A DNA stretch of 27,155 bases, taken from Desulfuromonadales bacterium (GTDB taxonomy: Bacteria; Desulfobacterota; Desulfuromonadia; Geobacterales; Pseudopelobacteraceae). Made by a program: the position numbers and the translations under genes. The stretch spans positions 1 through 27,155 of the forward strand of contig JAATGX010000135.1 in NCBI GenBank assembly GCA_015688915.1, written 5' to 3'. Below, in pieces: positions 14,471 through 22,010 of the stretch (its first letter is position 1; each line of letters begins with the position of its first letter). The notes below the pieces were generated by a model that saw only the letters and a program-made list of their open reading frames with translations, made no database searches and was not told the DNA's origin.

Positions 14471-16381
14471 TTATTTGCGGCGCAGCACCCGCTTGTCCCC
14501 CACCCGTATGGTCACCTTCTCGTTGTCGAAGTGTTCCAGAAGCGGTATCAGGAATTTGCGCGACAGGCCGGTCCGTTCCCGGAAATCGGGCGGGATGATC
14601 TCGCCCTTCTCCCGCAGCAGGGCAACCAGTTTCTCCCGCAGGCCGTCCAAGGCGACGGCACCGTAGAACAGGTCGGCGGAGATGCGCACTACCTGGCCGT
14701 TTCTGGCCAGCAGCGCCAGGTTGTCGCGCACTTGCTTTTCATCGCAGCGGAAACGCTCCATGATCGCCTTCACCGTGGGGGGCTCGATCCCACCTTCCGC
14801 AATGAAGGCCGCCATACCGCTTTCCAGCCCGCTGGTGGCAACATTCGGACGGGCGGCCGGTCCAGCCGGTTTGACGATCTCCCGGTCCGGGATCACCAGG
14901 CCGTCCCGCTCCAGGGCCACCAGGAGCGGGGTGAAGAAGCGCTGGTCGCTCCGCTTGGGCAGGCGTGTCTTGAGTTCCTCCTTGGCAATCCCCTCCTTGA
15001 GCGGATGGGCTGCCAAATATGCGGTCAACTCGTCCACGAGCCCCTTCTTCAACGTTTCAACCGCCTCGCGTGCCAGGTAGATGCGCGGTTCGCGGGTCAT
15101 CTGCACCACTTCTCCACTGGTGAGCAGAGTCGCCAGGGCCGCCTCCAGCATCTTGCGGGGGATACCGGAACGAAGCAGGATGTCGTCAAACCGTATCCCG
15201 GAGAGCAGACCCTGGCTGATCAGCAGGGCAACGGTCAACTGGTGTTCGTCATTCTCCAGGGCGTTCAGGAGCCGCAACGCCTCGTCGCTTCTGCGCCGTC
15301 GGCGTGGCGGGAAAGGGTCCAGCACTACGCCGCCGGCCACGGTGGCGGCCGGCGAGGAGGCCCGCAGGATGTAGCTGTCCCCGGCCAGCAAAAGGGCGGG
15401 GTTCTTGAGGCGCAACTGTACATGGGCGCTTTCCCCGGGCCTGAGCAGATCCCGGTCCAGCAGGATCACCTGGGCCGGCACCTCGTAGGTGGCCGAATGG
15501 AGCCGCAGGGTGGCACGGTGTTTCAGGTCGTGGGGTGCCGAGGCCAGGTGGTCGAGGCGGGCGTCCACCGCCCGGGTGGGCCGGAACGCATCCCGCGGTA
15601 CCACCACCTCACCCCGCCGCACCTGATCCAGATCGATCCCTTGCAGGTTCACCGCCAGGCGCTGCCCGGCCACCCCCGTCTCCTGCCTGGCGCCGTGGGC
15701 CTGGATGCCGCGCACCTTCCCCTCCAGGCCGCCGGGGAGCAGTTCCAACTCGTCCCCCACCCGGATTTCGCCGGAGAGCAGCGTCCCGGTCACCACGGTG
15801 CCGAAGCCGGCCACGGTGAAGACCCGGTCCACCGGCAGCCGGAACTGTCCCTCGTGCCGCTTCTCCGCCGCTGTTTCGGCCAGACGGGCCAGCTCCCTTT
15901 TCAGCTCCTCCAGTCCTTCGCCGCTCCGGGACGAAACCGGTACGATCGGCGCCTCCTCCAGGAAGCTGCCGGCCACGAAGTCACGCACCTCCTCGGTCAC
16001 CAGCCCCAGCCACTCCGGGTCCACCATGTCGCGTTTGGTCAACGCCACCAGGCCCGCCTTCACTCCCAACAGGCGCAGGATATCCAGGTGCTCGCGGGTT
16101 TGGGGCATGATCCCCTCGTCGGCGGCAATGGTCAGCATGACCAGGTCCATTCCCCCCACGCCGGCCACCATGGCGCGCACGAAACGTTCGTGGCCCGGCA
16201 CATCCACGATGCCGAAAGAAAGCCCACCCGGAAGGTCAAGGTGGGCAAAGCCCAATTCGATGGTGATGCCGCGCGCCTTCTCCTCTTTCAGCCGGTCGGT
16301 GTCAATGCCGGTCAGGGCCTTGACCAGCGAGGTCTTGCCGTGGTCAATATGTCCGGCGGTGCCGAGGATCAGGTGTTTCAC
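14471..16381 (-). CDS. selB: Selenocysteine-specific translation elongation factor SelB
   Basis: 636 residues. The GTPase domain has GHIDHGKT (10-17), RGITIE (37-42), DVPGH (60-64) and TKRD (115-118). EF-Tu-like beta-barrels follow, and the C-terminal ~270 residues form winged-helix domains that in SelB bind the SECIS hairpin of the mRNA. SelB carries Sec-tRNA to UGA codons, so the genome should encode selenoproteins together with SelA, SelD and tRNA-Sec; none of these is in the window. The start is GTG at 16381 with AAAGGA about 9 bases upstream. The final residues KVTIRVGDKRVLRRK complete the last winged helix, so it is full length. Confidence 0.96.
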   Translation of the reverse strand: MKHLILGTAGHIDHGKTSLVKALTGIDTDRLKEEKARGITIELGFAHLDLPGGLSFGIVDVPGHERFVRAMVAGVGGMDLVMLTIAADEGIMPQTREHLDILRLLGVKAGLVALTKRDMVDPEWLGLVTEEVRDFVAGSFLEEAPIVPVSSRSGEGLEELKRELARLAETAAEKRHEGQFRLPVDRVFTVAGFGTVVTGTLLSGEIRVGDELELLPGGLEGKVRGIQAHGARQETGVAGQRLAVNLQGIDLDQVRRGEVVVPRDAFRPTRAVDARLDHLASAPHDLKHRATLRLHSATYEVPAQVILLDRDLLRPGESAHVQLRLKNPALLLAGDSYILRASSPAATVAGGVVLDPFPPRRRRRSDEALRLLNALENDEHQLTVALLISQGLLSGIRFDDILLRSGIPRKMLEAALATLLTSGEVVQMTREPRIYLAREAVETLKKGLVDELTAYLAAHPLKEGIAKEELKTRLPKRSDQRFFTPLLVALERDGLVIPDREIVKPAGPAARPNVATSGLESGMAAFIAEGGIEPPTVKAIMERFRCDEKQVRDNLALLARNGQVVRISADLFYGAVALDGLREKLVALLREKGEIIPPDFRERTGLSRKFLIPLLEHFDNEKVTIRVGDKRVLRRK

Positions 16382-16527
16382 GCAGACCGTCCTTTGAAAT
16401 CACGAATGGTGCCAGCGTAGCACAACATGGGGCGGTGTTTTACTGTTTTTTGTGGGGTGGAAGCGTGAACAGGGAGAAATGGTGTGAGGAGTTTATGCAT
16501 ATATCAGGTCCATCTGTATTCAGAATG

Positions 16528-16683
16528 CGGCGTATATATGCCGGCTACACGTGGATAATCCGTCATGAAGTGCCGCCAACAGGGGCTTTGCGGAACATGG
16601 CCGCTACGTCCGGTGTATCGCTTTGCTATACAATGACCCCAGCGGGTGTACCCGGCAATGTTATTCTCCCTCAACGTGGTTGA
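16528..16683. promoter_or_regulatory. Cluster of inverted repeats upstream of the sigma-54 promoter
   Basis: In the gene-free stretch 16382-16807 three inverted repeats precede the sigma-54 promoter: a 16-base near-palindrome centred on TATATA (16528-16543), TGTAT-N9-ATACA (16614-16632) and TCAAC-GTG-GTTGA (16671-16683). Such sites 60-220 bases upstream fit binding of an NtrC-type activator. They differ in sequence, so not all can serve the same protein. Apart from these sites and the promoter, I see no gene or known RNA in the stretch. Confidence 0.3.
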
Positions 16684-16742
16684 ATAAATAAAAACAGATA
16701 TATCAGTACGTTATGTATGGATGTGGCCATGCCGGGTCCTCT

Positions 16743-16757
16743 TGGCACGACCGATGC
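16743..16757 (+). promoter_or_regulatory. Sigma-54 (RpoN) promoter
   Basis: TGGCACG at 16743-16749 with GG exactly 10 bases before GC (16756-16757), read against the consensus TGGCACG-N4-TTGCW; only the first T of TTGC differs (ATGCT). The expected transcript start near 16769 gives a leader of about 39 bases to the ATG at 16808. Confidence 0.75.
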
Positions 16758-16807
16758 TAGATAAAGGTCAAGAGCACTAAGGATCACCACATAAAAAGGA
16801 GGACGTC

Positions 16808-17014
16808 ATGAAAACATTAGCCACCATTATTGGAACCATCGCCCCGGTAACGGCATTCGCAGCCTCAACCCCGCACATGGACAACAGCGGGATCTTTTCC
16901 TGGATTTTCCTCGGCTTCTGCTCCCTGATAGTGGCCATGCAGGTAATGCCGGCAGTCCTGATGATGATCGGCATGGCAAAAGGGATCAAGGCGGTAGTGA
17001 AAAACGAAGCATAG
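16808..17014 (+). CDS. Small membrane or exported protein of unknown function
   Basis: 68 residues. An N-terminal signal-like segment (MKTLATIIGTIAPVTAFAA, with an AFA-A cleavage pattern) is followed by a short polar stretch (STPHMDNSG) and one long hydrophobic helix (~29-57), ending in a basic tail (KGIKAVVKN). It would lie in the inner membrane, with the polar stretch outside if the signal is cleaved. AAGGAGG lies 6 bases before the ATG, the strongest ribosome binding site nearby. A sigma-54 promoter upstream and a clean terminator downstream mark it as a real single-gene transcript despite its size. I do not recognise a characterised family. The adjacent two-component genes are convergent and not in its operon. 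Confidence 0.82.
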   Translation: MKTLATIIGTIAPVTAFAASTPHMDNSGIFSWIFLGFCSLIVAMQVMPAVLMMIGMAKGIKAVVKNEA

Positions 17015-17042
17015 AGGAGGTTACAATGCTTCACAAAGCATG

Positions 17043-17073
17043 AAAGGGCCGCGAAGAGCGGCCCTTTCCTTTT
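17043..17073 (+). terminator. Rho-independent terminator
   Basis: Perfect 10-bp stem AAAGGGCCGC (17043-17052) and GCGGCCCTTT (17058-17067) with loop GAAGA, then CCTTTT. It ends the small membrane protein transcript and may also stop the convergent regulator gene. Confidence 0.9.
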
Positions 17074-17100
17074 GGCGAGGGCGGGAATGGCGGGGTTCGG

Positions 17101-17805
17101 TCATCCTTTCCTGCTGAAGCGGTACCCGACCCCGCGCACGGTCTGGAAATGGACCGGCTTGCCCGGGTCCGGCTCGAAGTATCGTCGCAGACGGACGACG
17201 AAGTTGTCCAGGGTCCTGGTTTCGGTGTCGCTGGTGTAGCCCCAGACCGAATGGAGCAGTTCGCCGCGTGGAATGATCTCCCCCTCCTTCTGGAAAAAGA
17301 GCGAGAGCACGCGCACCTCCATTTCGGTCAGATCAATCTCCCCCTGGGCCGTCCTGGCCCGGTAGGAGAGCAGAAATACCTCGTTATCGCCGAAACGGTA
17401 GGCCTCCTCCACCGGATCGGGGCGGTACCATGACGAACGCCGTAGCATCCCCTTGACCCGCAACAGGAATTCCACCAGATTGAACGGTTTGGTGAGGTAG
17501 TCGTCGGCGCCGTTTTCCAGCCCCTCCACCCGGTCCGTATCCTCGGAGCGGGCGGTCAGCATCAGCACCGGCACGCGGGCATCCAGCGTCCGCACGGCGC
17601 GGCACACCTGGAAACCGTCCATGCCGGGCAGCATGACATCCAGAATGATCAGGTCGAAATGCTCGACCTCCAGGGCCTGCAGCGCCTTTTCGCCGGACTC
17701 GAAGTGGCTGACACGGCACCCTTCCTGCTCCAGGTTGAAGCAGATGCCGCGCGCCAGGTGGATCTCGTCCTCCACCAGCATGATGTGCGGTTTGTCTGAG
17801 TTCAT
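17101..17805 (-). CDS. OmpR/PhoB-family response regulator
   Basis: 234 residues. The receiver domain (1-~122) has acidic residues E12-D13, phospho-acceptor D56 (LDVMLPGMDG), T84 and K106 (TKPF). The C-terminal winged helix (~135-234) has the usual LTEMEVRVLSLF, a recognition helix in TLDNFVVRLRRYF, and the RGVGYRF wing. It should bind direct-repeat DNA when phosphorylated. The ATG at 17805 overlaps the kinase stop as ATGA, so kinase and regulator are coupled, and the longer in-frame start inside the kinase gene is discarded. Target genes are unknown; the divergently transcribed membrane protein upstream of the kinase is one candidate. Confidence 0.94.
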   Translation of the reverse strand: MNSDKPHIMLVEDEIHLARGICFNLEQEGCRVSHFESGEKALQALEVEHFDLIILDVMLPGMDGFQVCRAVRTLDARVPVLMLTARSEDTDRVEGLENGADDYLTKPFNLVEFLLRVKGMLRRSSWYRPDPVEEAYRFGDNEVFLLSYRARTAQGEIDLTEMEVRVLSLFFQKEGEIIPRGELLHSVWGYTSDTETRTLDNFVVRLRRYFEPDPGKPVHFQTVRGVGYRFSRKG

Positions 17806-18758
17806 GGGTGAGTTTTCAAACCTCCGGCTGCCGGCAGGGTGATGACGACGGTGCATCCCCTGCCGAGCCCTTCGCTCTCAACGGCAACGGTTCCCCCGTA
17901 TCCCCGGACAATGGACTGGACGATATAGAGCCCCAATCCGGTCCCTCGCACGTTTTCTCCCGAAGGGTGGACGCGGTAGAACATGCCGAAGACCTTTTTG
18001 AGTTCCTTTCGTTCCAGGCCGCGGCCATGGTCCTGGACCGAGAGGCGCACGGCCCCGCCGGATTTGGTGAGGCGCACCGTGATGTCGGGACTTTCCGGGG
18101 AATAGAGCACGGCGTTTTCGAAGACGTTACGCAGCACCATGCCCATCTCTTCCGGGTCGACAGTCGCCTTGACCCCGGCCTCGGTGTCCAGCGAGATGCT
18201 GCCCCCCTGGGGCAGTTTGGCCCGCTCGCGGCCCACGTACTCCTCGACCAGCGCCGAGATGTCGGTCAGACGCCGTTCGGCCGGCTTGCGGCGCTGCTCC
18301 AGGCGAGCGGCCATGAGCAGGTTGTTGATCAGGTAGTGCAGCCGCTCCGTGTCCATGAGCATGGTGTCCACAAAGGCGTCCAGCTTTTCCTGCGGCAGGC
18401 GGCGGAGGCGGATCGTTTCCAGGTGAAGCTGGATCGAGGCAAGCGGTGATTTGAGTTCGTGGGTCACCTGGGAGATGATGCCCCGCTGTTGCAGGTAGAG
18501 GGCGTTCTGGCGGTTCCAGTACAGAAAGATGACGTACACGCCGGCCAGTATGACGGCCAGCATCGCCAGGCCTTCAGCCATGACGATCCAGTTGAAGCCC
18601 TGCCCCAACAGTTCCGGGCGGTATTTCTCCGCAAGCGCCCGGAATTCGCGGTGTTTTCCGATGAACCAGTAGATCCAGAACACCACCAGGGTGATCCAGA
18701 CCAACTGGATGGCGATCAGGGCCATGACCGGGTGGAATAATCTGCGGATGAGTTTCAT
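17802..18758 (-). CDS. Membrane-bound sensor histidine kinase
   Basis: 318 residues. Two transmembrane helices (~9-33 and ~56-80) enclose a small external loop of ~22 residues, too short for a classical ligand domain, so it may sense in the membrane or through a partner. No HAMP domain follows. The H-box is SQVTHELKSPLASIQ with H100. The ATP-binding domain shows the N-box RNVFENAVLYS, G1 DHGRGLE and G2 GTGLGLYIV. The ATG at 18758 was chosen because the 34 residues upstream are basic, unstructured and overlap the promoter region; its ribosome binding site is weak. It is coupled to the OmpR-type regulator by a 4-base overlap. Confidence 0.92.
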   Translation of the reverse strand: MKLIRRLFHPVMALIAIQLVWITLVVFWIYWFIGKHREFRALAEKYRPELLGQGFNWIVMAEGLAMLAVILAGVYVIFLYWNRQNALYLQQRGIISQVTHELKSPLASIQLHLETIRLRRLPQEKLDAFVDTMLMDTERLHYLINNLLMAARLEQRRKPAERRLTDISALVEEYVGRERAKLPQGGSISLDTEAGVKATVDPEEMGMVLRNVFENAVLYSPESPDITVRLTKSGGAVRLSVQDHGRGLERKELKKVFGMFYRVHPSGENVRGTGLGLYIVQSIVRGYGGTVAVESEGLGRGCTVVITLPAAGGLKTHP

Positions 18759-18809
18759 GCGGGGTACCGAATGATGCGGGCCAGGGTGCAAAACTCCCCT
18801 ACGAGGGGC

Positions 18810-18839
18810 TTGTCTTTTATCCGTCTGTTCTGTTATAAC
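18810..18839 (+). promoter_or_regulatory. Promoter of the four-helix membrane protein gene
   Basis: TTGTCT (18810-18815), an 18-base spacer and TATAAC (18834-18839; 5 of 6), about 49 bases before the ATG at 18888. Confidence 0.5.
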
Positions 18840-18860
18840 CTCTGGGCGCTGTCCGCGCAA
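18832..18860 (-). promoter_or_regulatory. Possible promoter of the sensor kinase-regulator operon
   Basis: Minus-strand TTGCGC (18860-18855; 3 of 6), a 17-base spacer and TATAAC (18837-18832). The -10 lies in the palindrome GTTATAAC shared with the divergent plus-strand promoter. The leader contains a short hairpin (CCCCT-CGT-AGGGG, 18808-18796). Confidence 0.4.
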
Positions 18861-18887
18861 TCAGAGAGTTCATTCGGAGAGTACGCC

Positions 18888-19370
18888 ATGCCCATTGTCG
18901 ACTTCAAGCGCCTTCACCGCACCATGATGATCTACCGTGTCGTCCAGGCCCTGTTGCTGGCGATGCTGGTCTATGTGGCTCTGCAGTTCCAGCACCAGTT
19001 CGCGGCGTTGGGCAGGCCGCAGCAGTTCATGACCAGTATTGCCTCGGGAGTCGTGTTCCAGTTGATCCTGTTGTACCCGATCTACAAGCTGGCCTGGCGC
19101 GACGCCGGTGTGGAGATGGAAGGGTGCGCGGACGACCTCTCCAAGGAGGCGCAGGTGGCGCTGCGCAAGAAACGGCTGATCGGCGATCTCTGGAAAGTCT
19201 GCGCCATCGCCTTTTTCATCGCCTTCGCGGCCCTGGCCCCGGATGCGAAAAAGGCGGCCGGAGCGCCGCTGGTGCTGGCCACCACAATCATTGCCTTCCT
19301 GTTGATCTGTCTGACCTACTTCCAGTGCTTCAATTTCAGCGCCAGGAAACGGATGAAGCAGGCGGACTGA
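18888..19370 (+). CDS. Four-helix membrane protein of unknown function
   Basis: 160 residues with four predicted membrane helices (~15-33, ~48-66, ~102-118, ~125-147) and a charged cytoplasmic loop (~67-100, EMEGCADDLSKEAQ then KKR). No catalytic motif or known family was recognised. The ATG at 18888 is preceded by GGAGAG at a spacing of about 7. An earlier in-frame start at 18771 is rejected because it would cross the promoter. The gene is divergent from the kinase-regulator pair and could be its target or its membrane partner, since the kinase has almost no sensor domain of its own. That link is inference from position only. Confidence 0.8.
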   Translation: MPIVDFKRLHRTMMIYRVVQALLLAMLVYVALQFQHQFAALGRPQQFMTSIASGVVFQLILLYPIYKLAWRDAGVEMEGCADDLSKEAQVALRKKRLIGDLWKVCAIAFFIAFAALAPDAKKAAGAPLVLATTIIAFLLICLTYFQCFNFSARKRMKQAD

Positions 19371-19400
19371 AACAAAAAATGTTCGCCACGGATTGTTTCA
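19368..19400. terminator. Possible bidirectional terminator hairpin between convergent genes
   Basis: TGAAACAA (19368-19375) and TTGTTTCA (19393-19400) form an 8-bp stem starting in the stop codon of the membrane protein gene, followed by GATTTGTTT. The stem is AT-rich and the loop is 17 bases, so it is weak. Confidence 0.4.
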
Positions 19401-19407
19401 GATTTGT

Positions 19408-21912
19408 TTAAGCCCTCCCGCCGAAGAACGCCTCCATCTTTGCAAAAACCTCCCCGGAATCCCCCGTAATCAGCGCCGTGTCCGGCAGTGAACGCAGGAA
19501 GATCCTGCCGTATCCCTTGGTGGTCACCCGGCGGTCCAGGATCAACACCGCTCCGCGGTCGTCGCGGCTGCGGATCAGCCGGCCGAATCCCTGGCGGAAC
19601 TTGATCACCGCCTGGGGTACCGAGAATTCCCGGAACGGGTCACCGCCTTTCGCCTGGATCTGTTCGGCCCGTGCCTGCTGCACCGGTTCGGTCGGCACCT
19701 GAAACGGCAGCCGGGCGATGATCACCAGCCGCAACGCATCACCCTTCACGTCCACCCCCTCCCAGAAGGAATCGGTGCCGAACAGCACGGCGTTCTCCTC
19801 TTTGCGGAAGCCGGCCAGCAGGGCATGGCGGCCGGTCTCCCCCTGTTTCATCGCCTTGATCCCCAGCCGGGCCAGATCGGGGGCCAGGGCGCTGTAGACC
19901 TTGTTCAGCAGGTCGTAGGAGGTGAACAGGACGAAGGCCCCCCCCTTTGCGATGGCCACGGCCCGCAGGATGCGCTCCCCCAGCGCCTCGCGGAAGCCGG
20001 GTGCGGTCGGTTCGGGCATGTCCTCGGGCACGGCCACGAACACCTGGGAGGCGTAGTCGAAGGGGGAGGCCAGGCGCAGTTCGGTCAGGCGCTGCTGGGG
20101 GAGCAGGCCGAAACCGGCCCGTTTCTTCAGATAGGTGAAGTCGCCCCCCACGGTCAAGGTGGCCGAGGTGACGATGATGGTCTTGATGCGGTCCAGGATG
20201 GTCTCCTTGACCTGGGCCGAGATATCCAGGGGAGCGGCGCACAAACGTGCCTGCACCCCCCGTGTACCCCGCGTGGCCTCCATCCAGCGGCAGTACCCCT
20301 CGGCGTCGGCACTGAAGAACAGCAGGCCGTCGACCATGGCCTGGAGCCGTCCCTCGATGCCGCCGGTGTCCAGCAACTGGTCGCCGAGCTTTTCCTGCAG
20401 CTTGTCCGGCAGATCCTCGCAGCGGCGCAACAGGCTGCGCAGGGCGGAGGTATAGTCTCCCAGGGCATCGGCCAGGGTATGCAGGCGCTGGCGGCTCTCC
20501 TGCCAGAACGCGCCCTGTTCCACCGCGGGGGTGATGCGCAACTTCTGCTCCCGCCCGGCCGGGCCGCCGGTCTCACGTTCCAGGGTCAGGGCCAGCCAGT
20601 CCATGGTCTGCTCGGTCAGGGCGGCCAGGTCGTGGGCCTTGGGGAGCAGGTGGCTCTCCAGCAGGGCCGACAACTCAGTGTAGAGGGCCTCCATGGTTTC
20701 GGGCAGGTCGCGGGTCAGGCGGTTGGAGAGGATTGTCAGCAGCCCGGCCCGGTTCGCCTTCTGGGGGACCAGGCGATGCAGTTGCTTGAGGATGGCGCCC
20801 CGGCTGATGACCAGGGAGAGGTGGCTGGTGGCCACATCCTCCAGATGGTGCCCCTCGTCGAAGATCAGGCGCGAAAAGGGGGGGAGGATGGCCGTGGCGT
20901 CGTAGCCGGTTTCCTTGCGGAGCACGATATCCGACAGGAGCAGGGCATGGTTGACCACCAGCACCCTGGCGGCCGAGGCGTCGCGCCGGGCGCGGTAAAA
21001 GAAGCAGCGGTTGAAGTGTTTGCACCGGGAGCGGCCGCACTGGTCGGCCTCGCAGCAGACCTCCTCCCAGGTGCTGTGGCGCGGAGCGAAGGAGAGGTCG
21101 CTCCGGCAGCCGTCCTGGCAACTCTTGCTCCATTCGATGATGGCGGTCAGTTCGGCCGAGGCCTCGTCGGGGAACAGGCCCGGTTCCGCCTCGGCGCCTT
21201 CCAGCTTGCGCAGACAAGCGTAATTGCCGCGTCCCTTGACCAGGGCCGCCTTGAATTCCACCTGGGAGTTTCGGGCCAGGAACGGGAGGTCCTTGCGAAT
21301 CAACTGTTCCTGCAGGTTGATGGTGTTGGTGGAAACCACCACCCGCTGGTTGTTGCGGACAGCCCAGAGGATGGCCGGCACCAGGTAGGCCAGGGATTTG
21401 CCGGTGCCGGTGCCGGCCTCCACCAGGGCCACCCGGTCATGGTTGAATGCCTCGGCCACGTTGAGGGCCATGCGCACCTGCTCGTCCCGCTGCTCATACC
21501 CCTTGAGATGGGCCATCATGCCGTCTGCGGCGAAGATGCGGCCGATCTCCTCCAGGGAGAGCAGCTCCCCCTTTTTTTCGGTAAAGGGAGAGACGACCTG
21601 GTAGCAGCGGGTGCAGCCGTTGTCCACGATGGCAAAGCCGATCCCCTGGTTGCCGGCGACGGAGGCGATATCCATGTCCGCCGACGAGGGGGTCAGGTCG
21701 CCTGAGGGATGGTTGTGGATGACCACGTCGCCGCAGGCGGCGCGGGCCAGGATAGCCGGCACGGCCTGTTTCGACCCCCGGGCGATCGCCTCCACCTCGC
21801 AGACGATCCCCTCCACGTTGGTCCGGCCGATAAAAAAGACCTCGTTGCCCGAGGCCTCGGCGATTTCGTGACGCATCAGCAGCAGTGCGTCGTCGGTGAA
21901 GTGTTTATTCAT
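19408..21912 (-). CDS. RadC-like JAMM domain fused to a DinG-type Fe-S helicase
   Basis: 834 residues. Residues ~1-115 are a RadC/MPN-type domain with a complete JAMM metal site: E24, H66, H68, S76 and D79 in HNHPSGDLTPSSAD. From ~140 onward it is a DinG/XPD superfamily-2 helicase: Walker A EAGTGTGKS (165-173), DEGH box (352-355), motif VI QGFGRLIRS, and Fe-S cysteines C233, C292, C297 and C303 with the C-x4-C-x5-C spacing of E. coli DinG. DinG unwinds 5'-3' and acts on R-loops and D-loops during repair and replication. RadC-like domains have been linked to DNA repair, but their activity is unclear. The start at ATG 21912 has no strong ribosome binding site. It is a single gene, convergent with the membrane protein and divergent from higBA. 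Confidence 0.92.
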   Translation of the reverse strand: MNKHFTDDALLLMRHEIAEASGNEVFFIGRTNVEGIVCEVEAIARGSKQAVPAILARAACGDVVIHNHPSGDLTPSSADMDIASVAGNQGIGFAIVDNGCTRCYQVVSPFTEKKGELLSLEEIGRIFAADGMMAHLKGYEQRDEQVRMALNVAEAFNHDRVALVEAGTGTGKSLAYLVPAILWAVRNNQRVVVSTNTINLQEQLIRKDLPFLARNSQVEFKAALVKGRGNYACLRKLEGAEAEPGLFPDEASAELTAIIEWSKSCQDGCRSDLSFAPRHSTWEEVCCEADQCGRSRCKHFNRCFFYRARRDASAARVLVVNHALLLSDIVLRKETGYDATAILPPFSRLIFDEGHHLEDVATSHLSLVISRGAILKQLHRLVPQKANRAGLLTILSNRLTRDLPETMEALYTELSALLESHLLPKAHDLAALTEQTMDWLALTLERETGGPAGREQKLRITPAVEQGAFWQESRQRLHTLADALGDYTSALRSLLRRCEDLPDKLQEKLGDQLLDTGGIEGRLQAMVDGLLFFSADAEGYCRWMEATRGTRGVQARLCAAPLDISAQVKETILDRIKTIIVTSATLTVGGDFTYLKKRAGFGLLPQQRLTELRLASPFDYASQVFVAVPEDMPEPTAPGFREALGERILRAVAIAKGGAFVLFTSYDLLNKVYSALAPDLARLGIKAMKQGETGRHALLAGFRKEENAVLFGTDSFWEGVDVKGDALRLVIIARLPFQVPTEPVQQARAEQIQAKGGDPFREFSVPQAVIKFRQGFGRLIRSRDDRGAVLILDRRVTTKGYGRIFLRSLPDTALITGDSGEVFAKMEAFFGGRA

Positions 21913-21975
21913 GTGGGTATGGGGTTGAGAGATTCATCATGTATTGATCCGCCGCTCTGTCTAAAAAGGCTTTCA

Positions 21976-22004
21976 TTGACACCTGTCACGTTACGCATTA
22001 CACT
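21976..22004 (+). promoter_or_regulatory. higBA promoter with overlapping inverted repeat
   Basis: A perfect TTGACA (21976-21981), a 17-base spacer and TACACT (21999-22004; 4 of 6). The arms TGACA and TGTCA (21977-21981 and 21984-21988, two bases apart) form an inverted repeat over the -35 box, a natural place for HigA autorepression. The predicted transcript start is at or within a base or two of the higB ATG at 22011. Confidence 0.65.
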
Positions 22005-22010
22005 CTAACC

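Noticed and set aside
14531..16420. Long plus-strand ORF of 629 codons opposite selB.
   Set aside because: It lies antisense to a complete, motif-rich SelB, and its His/Gln/Gly-rich translation is typical of reversed GC-rich coding sequence.
16435..16683. Plus-strand ORF of 82 codons upstream of the sigma-54 promoter.
   Set aside because: No ribosome binding site, no recognisable domain, and it overlaps inverted repeats in what reads as regulatory DNA.
16733..16793. Possible riboswitch or structured leader before the small membrane protein gene (CTCTTG and CAAGAG with inner GACC and GGTC arms).
   Set aside because: Much of the structure lies upstream of the predicted transcript start, and it does not match the cyclic-dinucleotide (GEMM) pattern common in this group.
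18794..18810. Short GC hairpin followed by TTTT on the minus strand in the kinase leader, resembling an attenuator.
   Set aside because: Only a 5-bp stem with a 3-base loop and four T after two other bases; too weak to call a terminator.
19825..21705. Plus-strand ORF of 626 codons opposite the DinG-like helicase gene.
   Set aside because: Antisense to a gene with complete helicase and Fe-S motifs; compositionally a reverse-frame artefact.
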